DNA of 64,000 nucleotides from the NCBI GenBank assembly GCA_045804265.1, contig JBJMNK010000116.1, positions 6,389-70,388 of the forward strand. Direction: 5' to 3'. How positions within the stretch are numbered: position 1 is the first letter of the stretch; the number at the start of each line of letters is the position of its first letter. Positions 43,093 to 51,793 of this stretch are shown in pieces. Under the pieces are notes generated by a model that saw only the letters and a program-made list of their open reading frames with translations, had not been told where the DNA came from and did not search any database. A program made the translations under genes and the position numbers. The stretch comes from JABFXC01 sp045804265. Lineage in GTDB: Bacteria > Gemmatimonadota > Gemmatimonadetes > Gemmatimonadales > Gemmatimonadaceae.

Positions 43093-45755
43093 AGCGGATC
43101 GCGCAGGGGATCGTCGGTGTAGCGTTCGCAGTCGGATCGGTGGCCGCGGCAGGGGTAGCCGGTGCGCAGCAGCGGCAGATGTTGCACGCGGGATGGCGAC
43201 TCCAGTCGTCGGAGAAGGTGGGGACAGATGGAGCGCGCATCTCGACACGCTCCTACAAGGCAACGGGATGGTACCAGGCGACGGTCCCGTCGACGGTGGT
43301 CGGCACGCTCGTCGACGACAGCGTCTATCGCAACCCGTTCTTCGGGATGAACATGCGGCAGCTCCCGGGGATGGACTATCCGATCGGGGCGAGCTTCGTG
43401 CACCGGCCGATGGCCGACTCGAGCGCGTTCGCGAAGCCGTGGTGGTATCGCACGACGTTCACCGTGGGCTCCGCACTGCGCGGACGCCGCCTGACGCTGC
43501 ACTTCGACGGGATCAACTACCGGGCGAACGTGTGGCTCAATGGAAAGCTGCTCGCCGATTCGTCGGCCATCGCCGGGAGCTACCGGCACTTCGACCTCGA
43601 CGTCACCGGCGCGGCCAGCACGACGGCGCCTAACGTCCTGGCGGTCGAGATCTTCGCGCCGACACCGGCCGACCTGCAGACGACGTGGGTGGACTGGAAC
43701 CCGTCGCCGCCGGACAAGGACATGGGGATCTGGCAGCCGGCCTGGCTCGCGGCGAGCGGTGACGTCGTCGTCCGCGATCCGATGGTGACGAGCCACGTCG
43801 ACACCGCGTCGCTACGCAGCGCCGACCTGACCGTCGCCGCCGACCTGGTGAACCTGACGGCGCAGCCGGTGACGGGAGAGCTGCGCGGACACATCGGCGG
43901 CGTGAAGTTCAGCAAGCCGATCGCCCTCGCCGCGCACGACAGCGCGTTCGTGCACTTCACCCCCGACAGCTTCCCGCAGCTCCACTTCGCGAACGCGAAG
44001 CTCTGGTGGCCGGTGGAGCTCGGCGGTACCAAGCCGGCGCTCTACGACCTCGACATCGAGTTCGTCCGCAACGGCCGAGTGTCGGACAGCCGGCACATCC
44101 CGTTCGGTATCCGCGAGATCACCTCCGAGACGACGCCCACCGGCGGACGGCTCTTCCGCGTGAACGGCCGACGGATCCTGATCCGCGGCGGCGGCTGGGC
44201 GCCGGACATCTTCTTCCGCCCGCAGCCCGAGCGTCAGGCAGCGCAGCTGCAGTACGCGCTCGACATGCACCTCAACACGCTGCGCCTCGAGGGGAACTAC
44301 GAGAACGATCAGTTCTGGCAGCGCACCGACAGTCTCGGCATCCTCGTGATGACCGGGTGGGTGTGCTGCAGCGCGTGGGAGGAGTGGCCGAAGTGGGGCG
44401 ACGAGCAGTTCGCGATCGCCGCCGCATCGTTAGGCGACCAGATCCGGCGAGTGCGCGGACATCCGAGCGCGCTGGTCTGGCTGAACGGCAGCGACAATCC
44501 GCCGCCGGCGAAGGTCGAGCAGATGTATCTCGACATCGAGCAGAAGGAAGGATGGCCGAACCCGACGATCTCGTCGGCGAGCGCGAAGCCCGCCGAGTTC
44601 TCCGGCGCGAGCGGAGTGAAGATGACCGGACCGTACGACTGGGTGCCGCCGTCGTACTGGCTGCAGGACAGCACGCACGGCGGCGCCTGGGCATACAACA
44701 CCGAGACGAGCCCTGGTGCAGCAGTGCCGGTGATCGAGAGCATGCGCCGCATGCTCCCGGCGAGTGACCTGCAGTGGCCGCTCGACAGCGTCTGGCTCTT
44801 TCACGCCGCGGGCGGGCAGTTCACGCACCTCCTCGACAAGTACAACACCGCGCTCTCCACGCGTTATGGTGAGCCGAAGAGCGTCGAGGACTACACCGAG
44901 ACGTCGCAGCTGATGACGTACGAAGGCGAGCGGGCGATGTTCGAGGCCTACCGCCGCAACGAGTTCCGCGCGACCGGCGTGATCCAGTGGATGTTCAACA
45001 ACGCCTGGCCGTCGATCTACTGGCACCTCTTCGACTGGTACCTGCAGCCGGCCGGTGGCTACTTCGGCACGAAGAAGGCGAACGAGCCGGTGCACGTGCT
45101 CTACTCGTACGACGACCGCTCGGTCGCGGTGGTGCAGAGCGGCCCGTCGCGCGCGCCGATCAAGGGCGCGCGGCTGCAGGCGCGGATCGTCGGGCTCGAC
45201 GGCACGATCCAGCTCGCGCGCGATACGGTGATCGACATCGCGCCGGACACCAGCGCGCGCGTGCTCCATCTCCCCGAGCCGACCGACACGAGCGTGGTCT
45301 CGTACTTCGTCGACCTGCGACTGAGCGACGCGAAGGGCCGACCACTGAGCACGAACTTCTACTGGCTGTCGAAGCACCCCGACGTGCTGTCCGACAGCTC
45401 GACGTGGTACATGACGCCGGTAAAGCAGTACGCGGACTACACCGCACTGCGGACGATGCCGCGCGGAACGTTAGGCGCGAAGGCGACGTTCAGCGGTGGT
45501 GAGAAGGCGGGCGAGCAGCTGGCGCGCGTGACGCTGACCAACCCGGGGAAGACGCTCGCCTTCTTCGTCCGGCTGCAGGTGACGGGACGCAAGGGCGAGG
45601 AAGCGCTGCCGGTGCGCTGGTCGGACAACTACGTGACACTGCTGCCGGGGGAGAAGCGCGTTGTGACGGCGCGGTACGCGACGGCGGATCTGCACGACGG
45701 CGCGCCGAAGGTGGTGGTGAGCGGGTGGAATGTTGGAAGGAGCGTGGCGCGGTAG
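43089..45755 (+). CDS. Secreted GH2 exo-beta-D-glucosaminidase (CsxA-like)
   Basis: The start at 43089 is in the ATGA overlap and gives a signal peptide (KRIAQGIVGVAFAVGSVAAA, ending VAGAQQ). The 888-residue protein has the GH2 sugar-binding, Ig-like and TIM-barrel domains. It keeps two CsxA-specific active-site features: GSD (WLNGSDNPPP) in place of the usual GH2 NE acid/base site, and NTETS for the nucleophile Glu, as well as MTGPYDWVPPSYW and KKANEPVHVLYSYDDRSV. These point to removal of non-acetylated glucosamine from chitosan rather than mannose. The C-terminal CBM35 of longer relatives is absent. It closes the peptidase-permease operon. Confidence 0.9.
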   Translation: MKRIAQGIVGVAFAVGSVAAAGVAGAQQRQMLHAGWRLQSSEKVGTDGARISTRSYKATGWYQATVPSTVVGTLVDDSVYRNPFFGMNMRQLPGMDYPIGASFVHRPMADSSAFAKPWWYRTTFTVGSALRGRRLTLHFDGINYRANVWLNGKLLADSSAIAGSYRHFDLDVTGAASTTAPNVLAVEIFAPTPADLQTTWVDWNPSPPDKDMGIWQPAWLAASGDVVVRDPMVTSHVDTASLRSADLTVAADLVNLTAQPVTGELRGHIGGVKFSKPIALAAHDSAFVHFTPDSFPQLHFANAKLWWPVELGGTKPALYDLDIEFVRNGRVSDSRHIPFGIREITSETTPTGGRLFRVNGRRILIRGGGWAPDIFFRPQPERQAAQLQYALDMHLNTLRLEGNYENDQFWQRTDSLGILVMTGWVCCSAWEEWPKWGDEQFAIAAASLGDQIRRVRGHPSALVWLNGSDNPPPAKVEQMYLDIEQKEGWPNPTISSASAKPAEFSGASGVKMTGPYDWVPPSYWLQDSTHGGAWAYNTETSPGAAVPVIESMRRMLPASDLQWPLDSVWLFHAAGGQFTHLLDKYNTALSTRYGEPKSVEDYTETSQLMTYEGERAMFEAYRRNEFRATGVIQWMFNNAWPSIYWHLFDWYLQPAGGYFGTKKANEPVHVLYSYDDRSVAVVQSGPSRAPIKGARLQARIVGLDGTIQLARDTVIDIAPDTSARVLHLPEPTDTSVVSYFVDLRLSDAKGRPLSTNFYWLSKHPDVLSDSSTWYMTPVKQYADYTALRTMPRGTLGAKATFSGGEKAGEQLARVTLTNPGKTLAFFVRLQVTGRKGEEALPVRWSDNYVTLLPGEKRVVTARYATADLHDGAPKVVVSGWNVGRSVAR

Positions 45756-45809
45756 CGAAAGACTGGCGGTCACTGCTCTCGGGGGCGAGCAGCGACTGTT
45801 GCTGCTTGG

Positions 45810-46136
45810 TTCGTTCGAGCCGTTGGCGTTCTGGTATGTCGGCCTTGGTCCTCAGCATTCGACCGGCGTACAGTCTGCGGGGGAGGCACCGAGGCACCGA
45901 GGGCACCGAGGACTGCACGCCAGACCAGTATCGTTGCGCTACTGCCAAACGACTTGGGGCAAGCAGGTGAGATGGTCTCGCCCCGCTTGCCCCCAAGCTG
46001 TTCGGGGCTGGCGCGAACGGCTCAGCCCCTGCGGGGCTGTCCTCGGTGTCTCGGTGTCTTGCAAGAATAGACTGTCACGCAGATGGGATGCTGAGGACAA
46101 CGGCCGACATACGACGACGCCAGCGGCTCGAACGAA
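45810..46136. repeat. Long inverted repeat family D with coding-like arms
   Basis: Arms 45810-45858 and 46088-46136 are each 49 bases without gaps and agree at 43 positions. Outward similarity continues more weakly to about 45763 and 46180. Inside, smaller stems occur: a GGCACCGAG-unit pair (about 45881-45912 and 46040-46062) and CTTGGGGCAAGC with GCTTGCCCCCAAG near 45951-46001. Read outward, both arms give similar peptides (SFEPLAFWYVG and SFEPLASSYVG). The element occupies the 455-base gap between the glucosaminidase and globin genes. Confidence 0.8.
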
Positions 46137-46210
46137 TCGATCAGCAAAAGCCTGAACCCCAGTGCACCCTCGAGCATGATCGCTGAGCTTCCGGCTCTTA
46201 TATTTCGCGT

Positions 46211-46609
46211 ATGCTCAATCCTGCGCCCACCCCGTACGACCAGATCGGCGGCGATGCCGCCGTCAGGCAGCTCGTCGACCGCTTCTATGACCTGATGGAC
46301 TCGGCGCCAGAGGCGAAGCATGTGCGTGCGCTCCATGCCGCGAGCCTCAAGGCGTCGCGCGAGAAGCTGTACATGTTCCTCACCGGGTGGCTCGGTGGTC
46401 CGCAGCTGTACGTCGAGAAGCACGGACACCCGCGGCTCCGGCAGCGGCACTTTCCGTTCGCGATCTCGAGCCGGGAGCGCGACGAGTGGCTCTGGTGCAT
46501 GGACCGGGCGATGGACGAGCAGCCGATGCCGGCCGAGCTGCACGCGATGCTGAAGCAGAAGCTCCACGCGCTCGCCGATCACATGCGGAACCAGCCCGAC
46601 TCAGCGTGA
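46211..46609 (+). CDS. Group II truncated hemoglobin
   Basis: The 132-residue protein begins YDQIGGDAAVRQLVDRFYDLMD, and has MFLTGWLGGPQLYVEKHGHPRLRQRHFPF, where the proximal heme His and the group II sequence are found, and an aromatic-rich WLWCMDRAMDE helix with the Trp of the distal pocket. trHb2 proteins bind O2 or NO with high affinity and may scavenge NO or peroxides. It is a single gene: no ribosome site is obvious, and an A/T-rich tract (TTATATTTC) lies just before the start. The last nine bases overlap the convergent cyclophilin gene. Confidence 0.92.
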   Translation: MLNPAPTPYDQIGGDAAVRQLVDRFYDLMDSAPEAKHVRALHAASLKASREKLYMFLTGWLGGPQLYVEKHGHPRLRQRHFPFAISSRERDEWLWCMDRAMDEQPMPAELHAMLKQKLHALADHMRNQPDSA

Positions 46610-47272
46610 GCGCGCGACCCTCGACGTCGTGTCGGTGACCAGCTTCGCGGTGACGATGTAGTCGAGGTGCGGGAACATCCGCAGCAGGTAGTTGTTGCCT
46701 AACGTCGAGATGAGCTGCTGCTTCGGCGTGTCGCCGTACTCGTCGTCGAGCGAGTCGACGACCTCCATCCCCGAGACGACCCGACCGAAGGGGACGAAGC
46801 CCTGCGTGTCGAGCTTCGGGTTGTCCTTGAGGTTGATGAAGAGCTGGTGCGAGCGCGTGTTCGGGCCGCTGGTGGTGAACACGAGCGTCCCGCGGGCGTT
46901 GCTCTGCGTTCGCGGGTCATCGGGGAGCGGACGCTTGTCCCACTCCTCGTTGACCTTTTTCTCGTTGTTGATCCCGAACTGCGCAATGTAGCCCGGGAGG
47001 ACGCGGAAGAAGCGGTTGTCGTCGAAGAAACCGGTCGTCGCCAGCGCGTAGAAGCGATCGACGCCGTTAGGCGCCCAGCCGCGGTTGGCCTGGACGACGA
47101 AGCTGCCCTTGCTGGTGGTGAAGGCGACACGGAAGGAATCCGGGGCCGGGCCGGTGGGAACCGCCGCCGGCCTGGACTTCTCGCCGCAGGCAGCGAGAAG
47201 CGTGGCGACGCCGAGCACCACGACCCATGCAACCCTCCGCGCCCTCCGTGGCTCCTGTCGAGACATCGTCAT
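46601..47272 (-). CDS. Cyclophilin-type peptidyl-prolyl isomerase lipoprotein
   Basis: The start at 47272 is preceded by GGAGAG; an ATG two codons later is equally possible. The signal VAWVVVLGVATLLAAC makes it a lipoprotein. The cyclophilin core reads KGSFVVQANRGWAPNGVDRFYALATTGFFDDNRFFRVLPGYIAQFG, then RGTLVFTTSGPNTRSHQLFINLKDNPKLD and FVPFGRVVSGMEVVDSL, with the FFRV and QFG active-site residues preserved. It should speed proline isomerisation during folding of envelope proteins. Length is usual. It is convergent with the globin gene. Confidence 0.92.
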   Translation of the reverse strand: MTMSRQEPRRARRVAWVVVLGVATLLAACGEKSRPAAVPTGPAPDSFRVAFTTSKGSFVVQANRGWAPNGVDRFYALATTGFFDDNRFFRVLPGYIAQFGINNEKKVNEEWDKRPLPDDPRTQSNARGTLVFTTSGPNTRSHQLFINLKDNPKLDTQGFVPFGRVVSGMEVVDSLDDEYGDTPKQQLISTLGNNYLLRMFPHLDYIVTAKLVTDTTSRVARSR

Positions 47273-47316
47273 TCTCTCCCGCCGTGAACGCGCGCTGAGA
47301 CAGAGTGCCGCCGCGC

Positions 47317-48009
47317 TCACCGCGCGCCTCCCGTACCTGACACGGCGCCGTCGACGACCGCGATCGTCAGCCCATCCCATCCCTTGCTCCCCACCGTCTG
47401 GATCGTCGTCGCCGTCACACGGGGATTGCTCCGCAGCATCTCGTTCAGCTTCCGCACCCCGCGCACGCTCGGGTCGGTGCTCGATGCATCCACGATCGCG
47501 CCGTCGCGGATGACGTTGTCGACGACGATCACCGCGCCGGGCGTCGCCAGCTTCATCGCCCAGTCGAAGTAGGACGGGATGTTCGGCTTGTCGGCGTCGA
47601 TGAAGATGAAATCGAATGGACCCTCCTGCTCCGAGCGGAGGCGGGGCAGCGTCTCGAGCGCGGCGCCGAGCCTGACGTCCACCACTCTATCGAGCCCGGC
47701 GCGGGCAATGTTGGCGCGGGCGACCGTCGCGTGCTTCTCGTCGGCCTCGAGCGTGACCAGCCGCCCGCCAGCCGGGAGCGCCCGCGCGAGCCAGATGGTG
47801 CTGTAGCCGCCTAACGTTCCGATCTCGAGGATCTTCCGCGCCCCGCGCAGGCGGGCGAGCATCGCCAGCAGCTTCCCCTGGTTCGGGGCGACGGCGATCT
47901 GCGGCAGGCCGGCTGCCGCGCTCGCCTCGAGCGCCGCGTCGAGCGTGTCGTCAGGGTCGACGAGCGCCTCGGTGATGTAGCGATCGACTTCGGTCCACTG
48001 CTCTTCCAT
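47317..48009 (-). CDS. SAM-dependent O-methyltransferase (CCoAOMT-like)
   Basis: The ATG at 48009 starts the family N-terminus (EEQWTEVDRYITEALVDPDD). It has the SAM motifs ILEIGTLGGYSTIWLARALP, then VTLEADEKHATVARANIARAG, DFIFIDADKPNIPSYFDWA and GAVIVVDNVIRDGAI, where the Asp of VDN is a metal/substrate ligand. It belongs to the class of small caffeoyl-CoA/catechol O-methyltransferases, which act on catechols or similar diols with Mg2+. The substrate is unknown. Length of 230 residues is normal. It is divergent from the small membrane protein at 48213. Confidence 0.9.
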   Translation of the reverse strand: MEEQWTEVDRYITEALVDPDDTLDAALEASAAAGLPQIAVAPNQGKLLAMLARLRGARKILEIGTLGGYSTIWLARALPAGGRLVTLEADEKHATVARANIARAGLDRVVDVRLGAALETLPRLRSEQEGPFDFIFIDADKPNIPSYFDWAMKLATPGAVIVVDNVIRDGAIVDASSTDPSVRGVRKLNEMLRSNPRVTATTIQTVGSKGWDGLTIAVVDGAVSGTGGAR

Positions 48010-48212
48010 GTCGACACCCCGTACGCGCTCCGCGAACGCACGCCATCCAGCTCTCTCGCCCCGTCCGCAATCTGCTCGCGTCGCTCGGCACCCGGTAGCC
48101 GCGGCGAAGGAGCCGTCGCGCCCGGCAGGGTCGACGACGATGCAGCGCGGCGGAACGCCTTTCGCATTTCTCCGCACCCCATCACCAACCGCGACCCACG
48201 ACGGAGAAGCTT

Positions 48213-48566
48213 ATGCGCAAACCAATCAGCCCTCGGATTCACGGAGTCATCGACTACAGCACCTCGGCGATGGTCGCCGCCGCACCGGCGGTGTTCGACT
48301 TCCCCAAGCCGGCGGCCCGGCTGTTCGAGGGACTCGCGGCCGGGTACACGGGACTCTCGTCGGTGACCGACTATCCGCTGGCCGTGAAGCGGAAGGTCCC
48401 GTTCAAGGCACACGGTGCGACCGAGCTCGCGATCGCGGCGGTGCTCCCGGTGCTGCCATGGGCACTCGGCTTCGCCGACAACAAGGCGGCGCGCAATCTC
48501 TGCTTCGCGCTGACCGGGGTGACGCTCCTCGTCGCCGCACTGACGGACTGGGACTCGGACCAGTAG
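48213..48566 (+). CDS. Small membrane protein, unknown function
   Basis: GGAGA lies seven bases before the ATG. The 117-residue protein has four hydrophobic segments: ATIDYSTSAMVAAAPAV-like (GVIDYSTSAMVAAAP), GLAAGYTGLSSVTD, LAIAAVLPVLPWALGFA and LCFALTGVTLLVAALTD. From memory, similar short proteins with RIHGVIDY near the start are annotated as hypothetical integral membrane proteins in many soil bacteria. Nothing identifies a substrate or partner. Confidence 0.75.
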   Translation: MRKPISPRIHGVIDYSTSAMVAAAPAVFDFPKPAARLFEGLAAGYTGLSSVTDYPLAVKRKVPFKAHGATELAIAAVLPVLPWALGFADNKAARNLCFALTGVTLLVAALTDWDSDQ

Positions 48567-48630
48567 CCGCGCCGGCGAGACCGGCGAGAGCTCAGGGGGA
48601 TCAGCCAGGGGCGGGCCAAAAACTCGCCCT

Positions 48631-48663
48631 TGCTGATTTTTCAACAGTGTTGAATATTCAGCA
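48631..48663. promoter_or_regulatory. A/T-rich 33-bp dyad upstream of the DUF5916 gene
   Basis: TGCTGATTTTTCAACA (48631-48646) and TGTTGAATATTCAGCA (48648-48663) are complementary at 14 of 16 positions around a single central base. It is the clearest A/T-rich island in this part and lies 100-140 bases before the DUF5916 start. The symmetry suits an operator for a dimeric repressor; a terminator for the preceding gene is the alternative. Confidence 0.5.
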
Positions 48664-48802
48664 CTAACGGTGCGCGGCAGGGACTCCTGTTGACCGGCGC
48701 GGGCCAAGTGTCAACGCCGCGTCAACCCTTCGACCGCACCGCCTGTCAAACACCGTCGGCCCGATGCCGGGCACACTGGCCCCGATCACCAGCCCCCCTC
48801 GC

Positions 48803-51481
48803 ATGCGCTCTCCATTCCTTTTCGTCCTCGCCTTCGGCACGTTCTCCGTCCCGGCCTGGGCGCAGCAGGGCACCAAGGCGCCTAACGTCACGACACCGCC
48901 GCGGACGATGAGCGCCGTTCGGCGGAACGGGCCGATCGTCCTCGACGGAAAGCTCGACGAGGCCGCGTGGGCGGCGGCGACGCCGAGCGGGGATTTCCTG
49001 CAGAGCTATCCCGCACCGGGGAAGCCGGCACCCGATCGCACCGAGGTTCGCGTCCTCTACGACGACGCGGCGCTGTACGTCGGGATCCGGATGTTCGATG
49101 CGCACCCCGATTCGATCGCCGCCGGCCTCGCGCGGCGCGACGCGACCGCGGCGACCGGGATCTACTCCGACTGGGTGCACCTGATCATCGACTCGTATCA
49201 CGACCGCCGCACCGCGTTCCGTTTCTCGACCACGCCGCGCGCCGTGCAGAAGGACGTCTACACCTCGAACGACGGGAACGAGGACATCAACTGGGACGCG
49301 ATCTGGGAGGTCGGCACGCGCGTCGACTCGGCCGGATGGGTCGCCGAATACCGGATCCCACTCAGCCAGCTCCGCTTCGGCGACGAGCAGGGCGAGAGCC
49401 GAACGTGGGGATTCCAGGTCCAGCGCGACATCGCCCGCCGCAACGAGCGCGACACGTGGGCCCCGTGGACGCCTAACGACGGCGGCTTCGTCTCGCGGTT
49501 CGGCGACCTGGTCGGGATCAGCGGCATCCGCGCGCCGGAGCGGCTCGAGGTCATCCCCTACGTCAGCTCGACGTTCACCCGCGCGCCGGGCGACCCGGCC
49601 GATCCCTTCTTCCATGCGACGAACAGCCAGCCCAAGGTCGGCGGCGACCTCCGCTACGGCCTGCCGTTAGGCCTGACGCTGAGCGCGACGATCAACCCCG
49701 ACTTCGGCCAGGTCGAGGTCGACCCGGCGGTGGTCAACCTGTCGGCGTTCGAGATCTCCTTCCCGGAGAAGCGGCCGTTCTTCCTCGAGGGGAGCGACGT
49801 CTTCAGCTTCGGCCAGGTCGTCAGGCAGAACGACTACGGCGGCCAGAGCTTCCTCTACTCGCGCCGGGTGGGGCGGCAGCCGCAGCTCGGCATCCCCGAC
49901 AGCGCCCAGTTCGCCGACTTCCCGACCCAGACCACCATCGCCGGCGCGGCCAAGGTCACGGGCAAGAACGGACCGTGGACGGTCGGCATCCTCGACGCCG
50001 TGACCACCGAGCAGCAGGCACAGCTCCTCTCGGAGAACGGCACGCGCTTCGAGCGGGCGGTCGAGCCGCTGACCAACTACTTCGCCGGGCGGCTGCGCCG
50101 CGACTTCCGCGCCGGGGCGACCACGGTCGGCGCGATGATCGAGAACACCAACCGCGCGTTAGGCGACACGGTCTTCACCCCGCGGCTGCGCGCGAACGCG
50201 ACCTTCGGCGGGATCGACTTCGAGCACAACATGAAGAAGCGGGCATGGGCGCTGAGCGGGTTCGCCGCCGCGAGCACCGTCCGCGGCAGCGCCGACGCGA
50301 TCGCGGCGACGCAGCGCAACAGCACGCACAACTTCGCCCGCCCCGACGCACCATACCTCAGCTACGACCCGACGCGGACCTCGCTCGACGGCTACATCAG
50401 CGAGCTGGCACTGGCCAAGCGCGGCGACGTGTTCGGCTCGATCGCGGTGAAGACGACCAGCCCCGGGCTCGAGCTCAACGACCTCGGCTTCCAGAGTCGC
50501 ACCGGGTACAAGGCAGTCTCGACGCTGATCGGGAAGTCGAGCTACACCGCAACGAAGCACCTGCAGAGCTGGACCACGTTCGTCTACCAGAACGACGCGT
50601 GGAACTACGGCGACCGTCCGATCTTCCACGGCTACGCCGGGCAGGCCAGCGCCACACTGAGAAACTTCTGGGGGGGTGACGTCGGTGTCACCTACGCACC
50701 GAAGTTCTACGACGACAACCTCCTCCGAGGCGGCCCCGAGGCGGCGCAGCCGACGAGCACCTACGCGAACGTCAACGTCAACAGCGATTCGCGAAAGCCG
50801 GTCGTGATGAACCTCGGGCTCGCGTACGCGCACGATGTGCTCTCCGGTTATTCCAAAGGGGCGAACCTCTCGCTCGACCTGCGGCCGACGTCGAACATCC
50901 ATGTCAACCTCGGGCCCAGCTTCAGCCAGCTCTATGACACCGAGCAGTATCGCGCCTCAGTGAGCGACCCGCTGGCGACCAACACCTTCGGCCGCCGTTA
51001 TGTCCTCGCGGCGCTGCGGCAGAACACCCTCTCGCTCGACACACGGATGGACGTGACGTTCACGCCGCGCCTGAGCTTCGTCATGTACGCGCAGCCGTTC
51101 GTCTCCGCGGGACGCTACAACTCGTTCAAGGAGTTCCTCACCCCCGGGCAGACCGCGTTCAAGGTCTACGACCCGGCGAAGGGCGAGATCTCCTACAACG
51201 CGACGACGCAGCGCTACACGATCGATCCCGACGGCACCGCCGGCCCGGCGCCGAGCTTCACCATCGGCCAGCCGAACTTCAACATCCGCTCGCTGCGAGG
51301 CAACGCCGTGCTGCGCTGGGACTATCGTCCCGGCTCGGCGTTCTACGTCGTCTGGCAGCAGGAGCGCAGCGGCTTCCTGCCGTTAGGCCAGTTCGAGACC
51401 CGCCGCGACGTCGGCGCGATCTTCCGCACCGTGCCGACGAACGTGTTCCTGATCAAGGCGACGTACTGGATCGGCCGCTGA
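48803..51481 (+). CDS. DUF5916 outer-membrane protein, second paralogue
   Basis: I take the ATG at 48803, which starts a signal peptide (RSPFLFVLAFGTFSVPAWAQ); a longer start at 48764 is possible, and neither has a ribosome site. The 892-residue protein has the CBM9-like first domain (GPIVLDGKLDEAAW, then VAEYRIPLSQLRFG) and the diagnostic INPDFGQVEVDPAVVNLSAFE plus FPEKRPFFLEGSDVF of DUF5916, followed by many amphipathic strands ending in FLIKATYWIGR. The other paralogue (25973) shares this plan but is shorter. Family function is unknown; the position after an A/T-rich dyad suggests regulated expression. Confidence 0.88.
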   Translation: MRSPFLFVLAFGTFSVPAWAQQGTKAPNVTTPPRTMSAVRRNGPIVLDGKLDEAAWAAATPSGDFLQSYPAPGKPAPDRTEVRVLYDDAALYVGIRMFDAHPDSIAAGLARRDATAATGIYSDWVHLIIDSYHDRRTAFRFSTTPRAVQKDVYTSNDGNEDINWDAIWEVGTRVDSAGWVAEYRIPLSQLRFGDEQGESRTWGFQVQRDIARRNERDTWAPWTPNDGGFVSRFGDLVGISGIRAPERLEVIPYVSSTFTRAPGDPADPFFHATNSQPKVGGDLRYGLPLGLTLSATINPDFGQVEVDPAVVNLSAFEISFPEKRPFFLEGSDVFSFGQVVRQNDYGGQSFLYSRRVGRQPQLGIPDSAQFADFPTQTTIAGAAKVTGKNGPWTVGILDAVTTEQQAQLLSENGTRFERAVEPLTNYFAGRLRRDFRAGATTVGAMIENTNRALGDTVFTPRLRANATFGGIDFEHNMKKRAWALSGFAAASTVRGSADAIAATQRNSTHNFARPDAPYLSYDPTRTSLDGYISELALAKRGDVFGSIAVKTTSPGLELNDLGFQSRTGYKAVSTLIGKSSYTATKHLQSWTTFVYQNDAWNYGDRPIFHGYAGQASATLRNFWGGDVGVTYAPKFYDDNLLRGGPEAAQPTSTYANVNVNSDSRKPVVMNLGLAYAHDVLSGYSKGANLSLDLRPTSNIHVNLGPSFSQLYDTEQYRASVSDPLATNTFGRRYVLAALRQNTLSLDTRMDVTFTPRLSFVMYAQPFVSAGRYNSFKEFLTPGQTAFKVYDPAKGEISYNATTQRYTIDPDGTAGPAPSFTIGQPNFNIRSLRGNAVLRWDYRPGSAFYVVWQQERSGFLPLGQFETRRDVGAIFRTVPTNVFLIKATYWIGR

Positions 51482-51512
51482 CCGCAGTACCGTTGCGCGT
51501 GTCCGCCGTCGT

Positions 51513-51730
51513 ACTGCAGGAGGGCGGGGCCTATGAAACGGCGGAGTGGGGAGCAAGGAATTCCCGGAGAGCGAACCGGCGCGGGCAAGGGGCGAGAAAA
51601 CGCGTTGGTGTCGCTCCGCGTTCAGATTGCGCTTTGGAAGTTTCTTCTCCCCGGGCCCCGCGCCTTGTCGCCTTTCGGGCTATCTCCCGATCCACGGGCT
51701 CCGCTGTTTGGTAGGGCCCGCACCCCTGTT
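51513..51730. repeat. Long inverted-repeat element, family B copy 2
   Basis: This element is about 218 bp. Its right arm, reversed, reads GGGCCCTACCAAACAGCGGA, close to the left arm of the copy at 19523, and GGATCGGGAGATAGCCCG follows as there. The left arm is more diverged (GGGGCCTATGAAACGGCGG). It fills the 312-base gap between the convergent ends of the DUF5916 and gluconate permease genes. Confidence 0.75.
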
Positions 51731-51793
51731 GTTTCGCGCACCGCTCACCAGATGCACGGAACAACGGTTGACCTGCGTGACAGGGGACTGGCG

